Both the position numbers and the translations under genes were made by a program. Source: Centroberyx gerrardi (taxonomy: Eukaryota; Chordata; Actinopteri; Beryciformes; Berycidae). From it: DNA of 64,000 nt. This document shows positions 11,727 to 23,909 of the stretch, in pieces. The notes under the pieces were generated by a model. That model did not search any database. It saw nothing but the letters and a program-made list of their open reading frames with translations, and was not told where the DNA came from. Location: contig NC_136008.1 in NCBI RefSeq assembly GCF_048128805.1, positions 18,883,072 to 18,947,071 of the forward strand, in the 5' to 3' direction. Each line of letters begins with the position of its first letter. Within the stretch, counting starts at the first letter, position 1.

Positions 11727-14113
11727 CTGGGCAGATTTGTAGGTGTTTCTCCTATGTGCACATGTACGTGTAATGCATGTGTGCATAAATGTGCTTGTGA
11801 ATGCGTGTGTGTGTGCGTGTGTGTGTGTTATCGCCACAGTGGTGATGTGTTGCTTTCTGTGACTATTAATATCTTTTCCAGTCACACAGTGACAGAGCTG
11901 CAGCATATATCAACCTCTTCACACATGATAATACTGTAATGAGAGAGGAGGTAGAGAATGGCAGAGATAGAAGAAACTGAGACATAGTTCAAGGTGTGTG
12001 TGTGTGTGTATGTAAGACAAGTGATAATACAATAATGTGAGAACAGATAGAGAGGCATGTGTGAGAGAGAGGGAAAGAGAGAGAGAGAGAGAAGAGACAA
12101 TGTCCGTAGCTTTGTTCAAGTGGATTTATGTCTGTATGTTTGTGCCGGTGTCTGTCGATGTAAAGCACCAGTTGCCTGTAACATTGTTTATGTGAGGTTA
12201 AGTATGGGTCACATTGTTCCATGTCAATGGCGTGACACACAAGAATAGATAGAGAGTGTACTCGCTGTGGTATTTCTTTCAGTATATCTAAGATGGCTGC
12301 CAGAGAAATTTGATGCTGTTGTGATGGAGAAGAAGCACTTTCTGATTTGTGGACAGTGCATGACACAAACTGCCACTGCAGCACTCACTGAAATGGCACC
12401 TTTTCCATGGCAACACATCATCTCATCTGCGCCAATGAGCATTTCCATGACAACATTATCAGGCATTTTACGACATTTATCTTTAAATGTACCAGTCAAA
12501 TGACCCTGGGCCAATATAATGTATTACTATTCTCGTCACATGGGGACCCAGCAGCAGCAGGCTGAAAGCCCATTTGAAGCCCTGACACAAAGTTTAGGAA
12601 ACAGGAGTCTTAAGTGATACAGTTAAACTATTACAAGTTAAAAACGGATAAAATTCAAATGAAAGTTGTGGATTAAACAGCTTTAAAATTTAACTAGGCT
12701 ATTACATTGGCTTGTATCACCTATGAAACAGATTGACATGACAAAGACCAGATTTACACATGAACTGTTTCCATTAACATGCATGTTAAGGATTTAGAAT
12801 TTATTTCTATAAGTAAGGTTTAAACTAATAAAAATCCTAAAGTCTAAATTAAACTAGAATACAATGAAAATGGATAGCAATCCAATCATCCAAATCTCCT
12901 GAGGACATTGAAACCAAAGTGTAAATGTAACAATGTTAGTAGTCCACATAGAACAAATACATAAGTGGACTTATAAGATGTTTATCTTATAAGTCATTTG
13001 GGTTGTTGTCTGCTTTTTGGCACTTATCATATTTGTATGTGGCTCTCCCTGTTTAGACAGTGAGATGAAGATCTATGCTGCAAGGGGTTAAAAATCAGAG
13101 ATGTTGTGTGTTATGTAAATTAAGCTTTTCTCTCATTGGTCCACTATGGATGTGGAAAGTTAGTTTTTGGGTTTTTTTGGGTAAAAATGTTGTAAAACCC
13201 TATCTTATTATCTCCACTGTCACTGATTTAACTTAACATGTTCAACTTGTAATTCTTTAACTTTTATCGTAACAGTTTAACCTCGGTTTTGTCCGGTATT
13301 GATAAGTATAGAATGTCAAACTGATTCAGTGTCAGCTAAAGGTCATCTTGAGAACACACACCTCACAATGTAGGTTATCAGTGGACACACACGCACGCAC
13401 ACACCCATGCACACCCACACACATACACACACACACGCACATGCACACACATTCGGCAACACACGCCTGTCTATTGTGGTGGTATTCAGTGTGTTTGTCC
13501 CTAAACAGCAGGACTAAAGGGCTGAGAACAGGTTAGCTTACATAGCAATGTGGTGAAATCCAATCAGTCGGTAGATAAGAGATTTTTACCAAGATCTTAA
13601 GAGATTTTAAGAAGTTACTCTAACGTTTAGAAGGTAAGTGAGCTCTCTATAGTTTGCTGTGATTCAAAACACTTGACACTTGTGTTCTGGCTGCTCCCTT
13701 AGAACGCCATATCTGGCATGTAGGGCCTGGTTTATTCTGGTTATGGGTTCGGTTGGCCCAAAATGAAACACAGATCGGTTTCTGGTTGGTCCCCACATGA
13801 GAAAAGCGTCAGTATGATCCATTTAGACAAAGTTACAGGACTGGTCTTAATTTCTTGTTTGGGTCCCAGGGAAAGGGTGACTTCTATACACCATATTATT
13901 TTCTAATGCAAGTTAATAAACTGGCATTACACTAAATGTGACCCAACACGTACCCATCATTGTAACGCTTCATATTCAGCTGTATAGCAGAACCATGAGG
14001 CGAGCAGTGAACTGAGGAGTAGCTCTGCAGCTGAGTCAACACATTGCTCCATACCACCTCTGTTGTAACAATTAAAAGACGAGAGAGAATTCTCTCCTGC
14101 TGATTACCCTGTC

Positions 14114-14115
<2 letters not shown>

Positions 14116-14158
<43 letters not shown>
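14116..14158. repeat. (GT)n microsatellite
   Basis: About 21 perfect GT units. Confidence 0.9.
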
Positions 14159-14159
<1 letters not shown>

Positions 14160-14619
14160 TTGCTGGCTGTCCATGCTGTTCTAACAGGTGTCACAACACA
14201 CAGTCAGCCAGAGGACGAGGACCCGTTAAAAGGAACACTAAAGTCCAAGGCAGTCAAATTGTCATGTGACATTTTTCAGAGCTTAATTAGTTGAATTCTG
14301 ATAAAAAGTAGAGAACTTGTGTTCATTAATAGCATTTCTTATTTAAGGCTGCAGGGTCAGCTTCAGCCTGTTATTGTTTAGAGGATTGCAACATCAAATT
14401 CTATGTATTGGTAAATGAGCGGGGAAAATGTCAGGTTTTATAGTGCAAAAGGATCAGATCCCATGCACTGGTAAAAGCCGTTGTTCAGTTGACGATCAAA
14501 GAGATTATTCTAGGGAAAAAATACAAAAACCTGAAAGATGAGATTCATCTAGACAAAGCACCTCTCATGCCCCTCTAAGATTTATCCACACTCAGTTCCT
14601 GGTTTGACATCATTCAACT

Positions 14620-14625
14620 TTTATT
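14620..14625 (-). terminator. Possible distal poly(A) signal of the single-Ig gene
   Basis: AATAAA on the minus strand, about 1.7 kb beyond the stop codon. It would imply a long 3'UTR; nearer variant signals may be used instead. Confidence 0.25.
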
Positions 14626-16295
14626 CGGTCAGGGGAAACTCTTATTATACAGGTGTCACTGTGCACAGGGTGAACAGACAAACAAGGAAACAAGAACAAA
14701 CAAGAAACAAGAACACATTGATATATACTGTATACATGTATAAGATACTTCATCATTAAAAAAAAGTCAAGAATTTAAAGGAAAGCACAGGAACAACAGA
14801 TATCAAAAAACATAAGGAACAATATAAAACACAAACTCATCATAACCTCGAGTTTATATTTAGTAACTGTGGCTGAAGAAGTAACTGAACTATGACCTAC
14901 TTTGCCTCTGTGTAAAGACAATTGACTATCTAACCACAACAGCATTAGGACCTCAATTAATCTCTGTATGCATGGAAACCGAGGCTGGTCACTTCCCTTC
15001 CAATTCAATCAATTGAAGATGACAATTTAATTGATTACATTGAAAGATAATTAAGCTCTGATGGAAACTAAATGCAGCTGTAACAGACAAGGTAAAAAAA
15101 AAAAAAAGTAAATTATCCTTCATAGAAATTTGTTGTAGGCCTATATGTTTCTTTTACGTAAAGTGAATGCTTTGCTCCATGAGGTTACAGTGGTCGACTG
15201 GCTTGTCATCTCCTCTGTAAGTGCTTCCCTCCAGTGGACAAACTGTGGAACTGCCTAAATGGGCATGAGGAGCATGGTTGGCACCCCAATGTGCGAGTAT
15301 TTTTCCTCCTCTAATTTGTTTGTACTGGGGATCTGCTGGGATTCCCTCAAAGACCCACTAAGCTTCCCTAAGCTGCACTTTCAGAACAATCAATAGCATA
15401 ACCTGCAGGAACACTCACATTTTCAGCTAACCTTTTATAATATGCAGCCAAAATCTATTGAACATTAAATTGTACCAACTTTACAGACTGTATTTCTACA
15501 CCTCAAATCGTTCCTTTTTAAAACTAAATACAGTATCTTGCTATAGGCATAAATTGATTTCCATTCACAACATACAGAAAAACAAACAATTTTACACATA
15601 CAGTTCATTTTCATTCACAACCTATAGCAATACAAACAATTTTACATATTATATATATACATTTTTAACCCAAAATGACCCCAGATAAAATCTTTTCACT
15701 ACTGACTGAAAACTCATTAGATTTTGGTCACATTTGCATTGCTCACACCTAGCCTGGTGCACTAAACTGGCAGAAGTGGGGATGGCAGGATTAAAAAATG
15801 CAAGTATCTGATGCAATCCTTATTGAATCTCAATACTTGACTAATACTATGTGACATACTGTAAGGCTGTGTGACCGGTGTGTGCAAGGTAAGCTGGGCC
15901 AATTAATGAGGGCAGAGCAAAGAACTGAAGATGTTTGGGGTCACAGTGGATGAAAATCAAATGTTTGCTGTACCTGTGTAGATCCAGCCTCTGTCAAAAA
16001 TGTCATCTCCAGGTCTGGGTTCAAATCAGCTTCCAATTCACTTGCTTTAGGAAAAAGATTTTCTTAAAAATGTAAACAGTGAAAATCCTTTGGAATGAAG
16101 CTTATCATATCAAGCCAATTGAGAAATAAGTAAGAATTAATGCTCCATCATTAGTAAATGAATTCCAGCTTGTGTTTCCGTTTTGGACTGATTTGAAAGT
16201 GAATGAACCTCAGCTCTGGAAATAAGTTTTACAAAGCATCATCTTCATCATCTGCTGTGATCAAATCAAAGTCTCTCTCAGCTTTGCGTCTCTTT

Positions 16296-19200
16296 TTAGT
16301 CCTTTGTTACTATTGTGATGACATCATCGTCTTCTTCTTTTCCTCCTAAAGGCACAAAGAGATCATACATCACTTTTCTATTTTCAATCTCTATTCAATC
16401 TATTTATCTCAGCTTTACATTTCTACACAAGAATAACTATTACTTTTATGTAGACTCTTGGTCATGAATGGCTTGGTTTCAAGATAATGTCGGTTTTAAC
16501 GAGGAAAGATAAGAATGCTCACAACGGAAACAAAAATAACTGAATACATTTCAAAATATCAAGGTATCCCTTTAAAAGTGAAGCACTACTTACCAAAACA
16601 CCTCTGGAGTCTCTCAGATTTCCGCAGCATGGTGTAAGATAAACCGAAGACCAACAGGATGCCAAAGAAGCCTCCGATGGCACAGCCAATGAGAGTGGCA
16701 AAGTTATTGCCATCATCTAGGACAGGAGGAAATAGGACAGAGGGGGAAGGAGAGAAGTGAAGGAGATGAGGAGGAAAGGTGGCGAGAGAAAGGGAGAGAC
16801 AGAGGATGGAGGGGACGATTGAGAAGGGGAGCGAATGAACACAAACAAACATTTATCCCCTTACACTCTCCCACAGACAGTTAGTGATTTGTCCACGTTA
16901 ACAAGTGGGAAAGTGAACTGATAAGCTAATGCTTTCCCATACATTCCCCCAGTCTATCCTTAATGCGTTGAAACTTTTTGCTAAGAAGGGGAGTGCCATT
17001 CCCTCTCCCTCCTCACTTGCTTCCCATAACTTGTTGATCAATTGAAAGGTCTTAGTGAGATCTTTTCAGTGCCAAAAGGACACAACTGAAATCATGACCC
17101 ATAAGTTTTAAATAACCAAAAACTGAAAGCCGTAACAGTAAAAGTAGGGTTTTGTTTGCTGCCAAAAGGGCGTAACTGCACTTATGCCCTTTTAACACCA
17201 AGCAAAACCCTACTTTTGACACTGAACAAGCATTGTGGGTAGAGGATTCTAACAGCACTTAGGTCAACTGAAAATGCATGCTGACGTAAGTAATGCTAGC
17301 ATGGCAGCATGATCACATCATTTTTAGTATCCTATTCATATCCTAATTAATATTCTAGGTCAATATTAGATGAATGTAAATATGTTAATATTCCCATGAA
17401 ATACTTAGGCCTATAGATTCAAAATGTTATTTTATAATGTTAGGAGCTTGTTATGCTGTTATGTGCTTTGCATGAGAGAGATTATTTTTATCCATTAAGT
17501 AAAGGTAAGTGAGAAAACATTTACCAATTTAATTTTTCATTTAATTCAAATCAAACTATCTTCCATCCACATGTTTATCTAGATATAACTGAGCCAAATA
17601 TGACCAAAAGGTAGAGGTATGGCTGGACAAGACTATGTGTTGATATGTACTAGAAACAAACTGTATTTCATTCATAGAGGAGCATTTCCAAAGATGTTTT
17701 GGTAGGCTTGCAAAACCTGAAAGACCTGCTTGTACCAACGACATAATAACAAACAGGAACTAAAGCTGTGTCTTGGCGACTGCTATTGTATGCTATCCTG
17801 TGAGTATTTACTGTCCATGGGTTGCTTTCACTCAGAGAAATGTATGTATATTAAAATGGACACATGGAAACGCAATGTGGCTAATGTAAACTGGCTGCAC
17901 TGAAATGAATTTGTGTGCTGTATCATCAGCCTGTTCCAGGTTGATGTCCTGTGGTTCCTCAAGATATCAGTGTGATTCAGGCAGTTCTGATCATGATGCC
18001 AGGTGAGGAGAACGGTAAGTCGGTCACACTTTAGTTTCAAAGCTTTGCCTTTATTGCTTCTAGGATTCAATGTTGTTAAATTTTGATATGAAGCAGAGGA
18101 AGGAGATAAAGGAGTCGTCACCATAAACATGCAGGAAGGCGACGGGTGCATCCGGGTGGCCCGGCCGCCTGCATACGACTCGTGTGGAGTTGTCAGAGAA
18201 GGAGGTTCCCCTGATGGTCCACACAGCCAGCAACTGTCCATTCTCCTCCGTACAACTCCCATAGACAGCCTGGAGAGAGGGAGAGGAGGGAGGCAGAGAT
18301 GAAGAGGGAGAGGAAGGAGAGGGGAAGAGGGACAGAGAAATGTAGAGAGAGACAGGGAAGGGAATGGAGAAGGGGGAACAAGAGGAGAGGACGAGGGGGA
18401 GAAAAGAGAATAAAATGAATATATATAGAAGAAAAAAAAGAGGAGAGGAAATCAAATCAAATCCTTGTTCTAAACCACAGACCAAGCCAGGTAGCACAAT
18501 AGACAATGTACATTAAATTAGATTATTGGCTTGGGTCTTATATATTATGATACACTATACCCTCTATGTGATTCAGGGTCTCCCGGGACAGATTTTAGAG
18601 AAAGAAAGCCTTATGTTCACATAACACACCCTTCATTTTTTGAGTTATGAATAAGTTACATAGCCCCCAGAAGCATGAAACTTGCTCTACCAATAAAGGA
18701 GTAAAATTCAAGTAAAATCATTAAACCCATGAAACATGCAACAACAACAGCTCTTTCTAGTGTGATGGTCAGAGGGCACTTAAGAGCTGGTGTATGTATG
18801 TGTGTGTGACCAGAGATGGGCAAAAATACAGTAAAATGTATCTAGATACAAAATACAAATACATGACCATTAAATGTATCAAAATAAATTACAAGTTACT
18901 GGTGTGAGCAAATGTATTTAATTAAAATGCCTGTAATTTGTATTTTCAAATACAAAATACATAGGCCTACACTGAAACATAATTGTTATTTGCCTTTAGG
19001 TGTCCATTTGACAACAAATAATAAATCAAGCATGAAGCCCCAAACAGCTGCCTTGCATAAAAGAAAAAGGACAACTAAACCTTATTTATCTAAATATTTA
19101 GTTATCTTTTTTGCCTCTTAGTGAACATGTTTAATGAACATATTTTTAAGTATTTTTATTTTTAAGTGTGTACTTTTCCTTAGATTTCAACAGTTAGCAA

Positions 19201-19640
19201 ATCACTGTTTACTCACTTTCTGTTTCTTTTTAGTTGCTTTTGAGTACAACTAATTTTAACTCATGTAGTCACTCCCAGCTGGCACATGCATCAAGCAAGT
19301 CATGTGACACATGTCCATAGGATCAGTCAAAACAGGGCTGCATCTCAAAACTTATGGAAATCTAAATATTTGAACTCCCCATTTCATTTAGTCTTACATA
19401 TAAAAAAAAAGTTATTTAAGTATTTTAAATACAAAGATTCTACGCCTAAAAGTATCTTGATACAAATTGCATTTTGTTTTTTTCGCTCAGGTCAAATACA
19501 AATTACAAAATACTAAAAAGTAATTAAAATACATATTTCAAATATAATTTAAATACTGCCCATCTCTGTGTGTGACAGTAAGACAGTGTCACCGAGGGAG
19601 AGAGGAGGAGAGAGGGAGATAAAAAAGAAGAGCTAGAGTG

Positions 19641-19698
<58 letters not shown>

Positions 19699-22005
19699 GA
19701 GGTCAAAGGTCACCGTCTCACCTGCGGGATATCCTCCGCTGCACCTCCAGGGCAGGTGACGCTGTGGTTGCCATGACCCCCATAGAGCGTGAGTGTGAGT
19801 TCGGACGAGGCGGGTGACACTCCGCAGCGAAACACCGCAGGCTCCCCGACCGCCACGGTGATGTCAGCCGGGAGTGTGCTGTAACTGAGAGCTGCAGGGC
19901 TCTCTGATGAAGCGTTGGTGGTGTTGTTAGGGGAAGTGCTGGTGTTGTTCTGGGCTGAAATAGTGATTGGGTGTTGTGTTGTTGTTGTTGTTGTTGTTGT
20001 TGTGTGTGATAAAGGGATGGAGGGAGGGGGGTGTAGGGACCATACGTTTAGAGAAAAGAACGCAAAGAGTTGGGTCAAATAAATGACATAATAGACATAA
20101 CATTGCATACATTCACAGATCATCAAAAGCACCGTCATCACCCAGTGTAGTTGCTGCCGCTGAAAGAATGAAAAGAGCTAAAGTTATGAATTGGAATGTA
20201 CAAAATGTCTACATAGGTCTGTTTTATGAGCTAAGTTTCGTGATTTTCTCCTCAACAATCGCAGTCAACAATCAACAATCAACAATCAAAGATCTGATTT
20301 TTAACCTATTAACCTATTACACTTGCCTTTCAATACAACTTTTACCATCTGATCATCATGCCAGGATGCATTAAGTGACTGGTGTAGACACACAGAGTTT
20401 GCTCACATTGCTATTGGGTCTTCAAAACCAGATACTGAAGTGGTTCGCATTGTGATCAGAATCCTACATAGCCAGGAAGCAATCCAGCCACAATGTGCAT
20501 ACAAGCAATGCAAAGAGAAGGAGAGGCAGAGCGGGAACACACAGATTTAAATTACGTAGTATTATTGCCACAGGAGACACATAGCAACCATTTTCCGGCC
20601 AAACAAAAACATACAGTATTCTGATGTGATCTCATGAAATCCAAATGACGCTCGTAACCGTAGCCAGACAGAACCCACGTGGAATCTGATCTTTTCCTTG
20701 TTAAGACAGCCATGAAAAGATCAGATAGAGGCAAACAGGTAAAGATCTGAGTTTCTCCCCATGGGTAAAGGTAGCCTCAGACCTCAGCAGGTCGTATCAA
20801 TAACCTAGACATTGTCTACAACATACCTGGGTGATGAAGAGCTGAGCTTTTGTTACATGCTGTACCAAAAACAGATACCCGTCCTTGTTGTGTAGTGTTC
20901 AGAAATCAGGATCGCCACCTGAGACTCAAGCATTCACCAGCTTTCCTCAGTGACCGTAGGCAAAGTTCCTCCACTCTCTTCTAAACATTTGAATATTCTA
21001 ATGACTGGCAACCAGTGTTTCCCTCAGACAATTTTCTTGATAGGATGGAAAGACCGCAGAAAGAGGAAGTAGACCATGAAACACTAAAATTCTCTTTTGA
21101 ACATAATACAATTGAGATTCTTTTGGGAAGCATAGCAGCTACTCTGGTCAGGGTTAGAGTGAGGACGGGCCCTCCCTGCCGTTTCAGCAGTGGGCACCAC
21201 TACCAGCAAATAACAATAAAGATGATGCAGCGTGTGGTCGGGTGTGTGAGACACTGCGTGAATTCCCTCAGAAAATCTTAGGCTTGGAACCAGCGAGTCA
21301 TTTATTCAATTTCAACAACTGGGATGGTGGGCATCCATCTTTTCCTCTTATTTGCTCATAGATTAGAGGTGGAAAATATATAAAAATGGCATAATGGAGA
21401 ATGCAGGGTCAAGCCTAAGGATATCCAATATATACTGTCCTCCAATTCTTGCATTTTTTACTTATTTAGTGTAATTAATAGATTACATTGCTTCCTCAAT
21501 GGTAGAAAATGTTCCATCACCCTGGGATTAAGTCAAACCAAAGATATCATATTGTAAAATGTCACAAAAAGACAAGATTATCAATGAAATTTCAGAAACG
21601 ACAAAGAAAAATGTTTCCAGAATTGACGAGGATAAGTTAACAAAGTGGACTATGAAGGAGTGAAAGCATTAGATGTGTGGAAAAGGACATTATAATAGCT
21701 GCTGGAGAAAAGTCTTTGTTTTTTAATGTTACCCCTTTTTTTAGGTCAGCGGTATGTGGATGTTTGAATTTTGCGATCTTGTATTTAATGTAAATATGCA
21801 CTGAGGCAATTCCTTTCAATCTTTGAGCAAAATAGAAACAATAAATGTTGAATCTTAAATCTTGAGTCGTTCTCTTACCTGAGGTGGGTGTGGTGAGCTG
21901 GAGCAGAGCCAGCAGCAGCATGCAGAAATCAGAGAACTTCCTCTTCACCTCTCCTTTCCTCCTCTTCTCCATCCGCTCTGCACTCCTCTCCCCATTCTCT
22001 GCCAT
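16296..22005 (-). CDS. Single-Ig-domain type I membrane protein, family unknown
   Basis: Five coding exons on the minus strand: 21879-22005, 19722-19954, 18122-18269, 16594-16716, 16296-16345. All junctions are GT-AG and phases close to give 226 residues. The first Met is at 22005 with a second at residue 12; the hydrophobic stretch at about 27-42 is the signal peptide. Residues 43-60 are Asn/Ser/Thr-rich with several N-glycosylation sequons. One Ig-like domain spans about 65-167 and is split across two exons, with Cys at 86, 110, 126 and 153 (two likely disulfides) and no typical C-strand Trp. A Gly-rich membrane helix at about 175-198 (GCAIGGFFGILLVFG) follows. The short cytoplasmic tail has a basic stretch (RKSERLQRCF), then an acidic cluster and the C-terminus TKD. 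I see no ITIM or ITAM. I do not recognise the family. Its position beside siglec-like genes suggests a cell-surface receptor or adhesion role (inference). Confidence 0.8.
17138..17220. repeat. Long nested foldback (hairpin)
   Basis: The 83-base stretch folds on itself. The outer arms AAAAGTAGGGTTTTG and CAAAACCCTACTTTT pair perfectly, and the inner arms AAAAGGGCGTAA and TTATGCCCTTTT pair with one mismatch around a CTGCAC loop. It lies in an intron of the single-Ig gene. It could be a MITE remnant or a hairpin RNA; no family is recognised. Confidence 0.6.
18811..19568. mobile_element. hAT-type non-autonomous element
   Basis: Starts CAGAGATGGGCA and ends TGCCCATCTCTG, so the 12-base termini are perfect inverted repeats. 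It is flanked by the perfect 8-bp direct repeat TGTGTGAC (18803-18810 and 19569-19576), the target duplication length of hAT transposons. The 758-base interior is AT-rich with many aaatac/gtattt words and no transposase frame. It sits in an intron of the single-Ig gene. Confidence 0.85.
19648..19692. repeat. (GA)n microsatellite
   Basis: About 22 GA units, shortly past the donor of the first Ig exon of the minus-strand single-Ig gene. Confidence 0.9.
19977..20002. repeat. (TTG)n trinucleotide repeat
   Basis: About eight TTG units, just upstream (minus-strand sense) of the first Ig-encoding exon of the single-Ig gene. Confidence 0.85.
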
Positions 22006-23049
22006 TCTTCTCTCTCTCCTATTCCATAGGTTTTCTTTGTAGTCTGATAAAGTTTAACCAGTAAAACTTTACTTCGGGCAACTATAAAGGACTACAACAC
22101 ATGTAACAGTGTATGGGTCATTATGTCATGTGTCCTAGATTTCCTTTTCAGATTGAAACAGTGAGATCGAATGTAAAATCTGTTGCCAGCACCAATCTGA
22201 AGGCATTTAAACTGCAGTATTTCCACTATATACAGGCTGTTTAAACTTGGCGCCCCCTCGCAGCAAGGTTCTCCTCACCAACCACAACAATAAACAGAGA
22301 TTGTACTAGTTGTTGAGTACCTTTGAGTAACTTTGTAGGATAACAGCCAGTAATGTCTGTTTTAAAAGGGGCAGCACCGCAAACTCCTTTGAGCTTTGGA
22401 TGAAAAAGCTGCCAATACTCTGAGAGATGCCAATATTAGGGCCTGTAAACACAATTTTAAACCTAGGTCTAAAGCCTGAATGGCTCATTGTAAGCGGGTG
22501 AGATAAAGTGAAGTAAAAAGTTTAAAAATAAACTTGAAATGTAAAGAAAGCCATTTAAAACTAGGAAGTCATACATACTGACCGTAAAATGAATTGGAAT
22601 TCCCCAACTGGTCTGCAGGAAGCTTCCTTATTTGAAGATGATGGCGACACTCTTTTCAAGACAAACCTTATAACTTGTTGAAATCAACTTCTCAGATGCT
22701 TCAAGACAAGACTTCCTCCAAACTGGTAGTCTAACATGTACCTACTGTCAATATCTGCACAAACAGTGAAGAAGCTGTTAAATGTCTCCACAACCTCAGA
22801 CAATGCTGACTCTCTCTGTTGTCTCTCTCTCTCCGTTTGTGTCTCTCTCTCCACTCTCTCTCTCTCCAGCCAGGTGAGGAGTCCAAAAAAACAAAAAACA
22901 AATGAAGGAACGGGGACATCTTCCTCATTTACAAGAAAGATTCCTTCGAAGGAAAATATTTGCAAACAGGTTGAGCGGGCCCGGCCTGAGCCAATAATAG
23001 CACTGGGAGAGATGTCAACCAATCATGCAGGGCCTTTCACTGCCCCATT

Positions 23050-23092
<43 letters not shown>

Positions 23093-23909
23093 CCTCACAT
23101 ATTCTCCCTCCTCTCTCCTTTCCTTTGCTCTTCCCTCGCTCTGTCTTACAGATTTGAATATTTGAGTTACAAAATTTCACTTCCAAATAAGTCCACCAAA
23201 TATTAATTTCCTTGTTTTTAAAAGTCAAGCTCAGGTTGACTTGCTTTTTTTTTTATTGCATATCTGTTGTACTGCGTCTCCACTGTTGCTGCACCACCAG
23301 GAGGAAAAGTTTGCAATGTTTGCAAAGATTTCAGATTTTGCTATTCTCAGCTGTATGTGTCAGAGTTTTAACACGTGCCTCTTCCATTCAAGACTTGTAT
23401 GACTGCAGTTTTAGAAATACACGATGGGCGACTTCTAACACTATAGTAAAAATGCAGGATTATGCTTGAATTACCAAGTAAGCATGTGGTAAAAGCCCTG
23501 AAAGATTAATGCATGTACATACATTTGCAATATTGATTACAATTTCAGTTGGAATATGCACCCATGTTAATGTTTGCGATGCTGTGAGCTATGAATCCTA
23601 ATAGTAAAATCTCCACTGCAGTAGGTAATTGAAAAAAACCATGAAGGGACTGATATGTAGAGGGCTGAAAGATGGTAGTTGAGGTGGGAGGCAACACATG
23701 CTTAACATAGGATGGGTGAATGCTAGTGGAGGAGGATGGACTTCTATGAAGACTAATACTAAGTGCTAAGACAGGGTCGATACAGGAAGGGGAGAAGTCT
23801 CAACCACAGCTTCCTCATTTCTACAAAACATTTTATATAGATTTCTCTACAGCTCATGGTTGTCATTGTTGTCTATATAATGTATTCTGTGCTCGAGGGT
23901 TTTGTGTTG
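22006..23909. other. Divergent intergenic interval between single-Ig gene and receptor A
   Basis: The two genes are head to head and about 1.9 kb apart, so both promoters should lie here. No clear TATA box was fixed. It holds CT tracts (about 22810-22868 and a clean run at 23050-23090) and CCAAT words near 22991 and 23019. No coding exon was recognised. Confidence 0.5.
23050..23090. repeat. (CT)n microsatellite
   Basis: About 20 CT units in the divergent interval. Confidence 0.9.
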
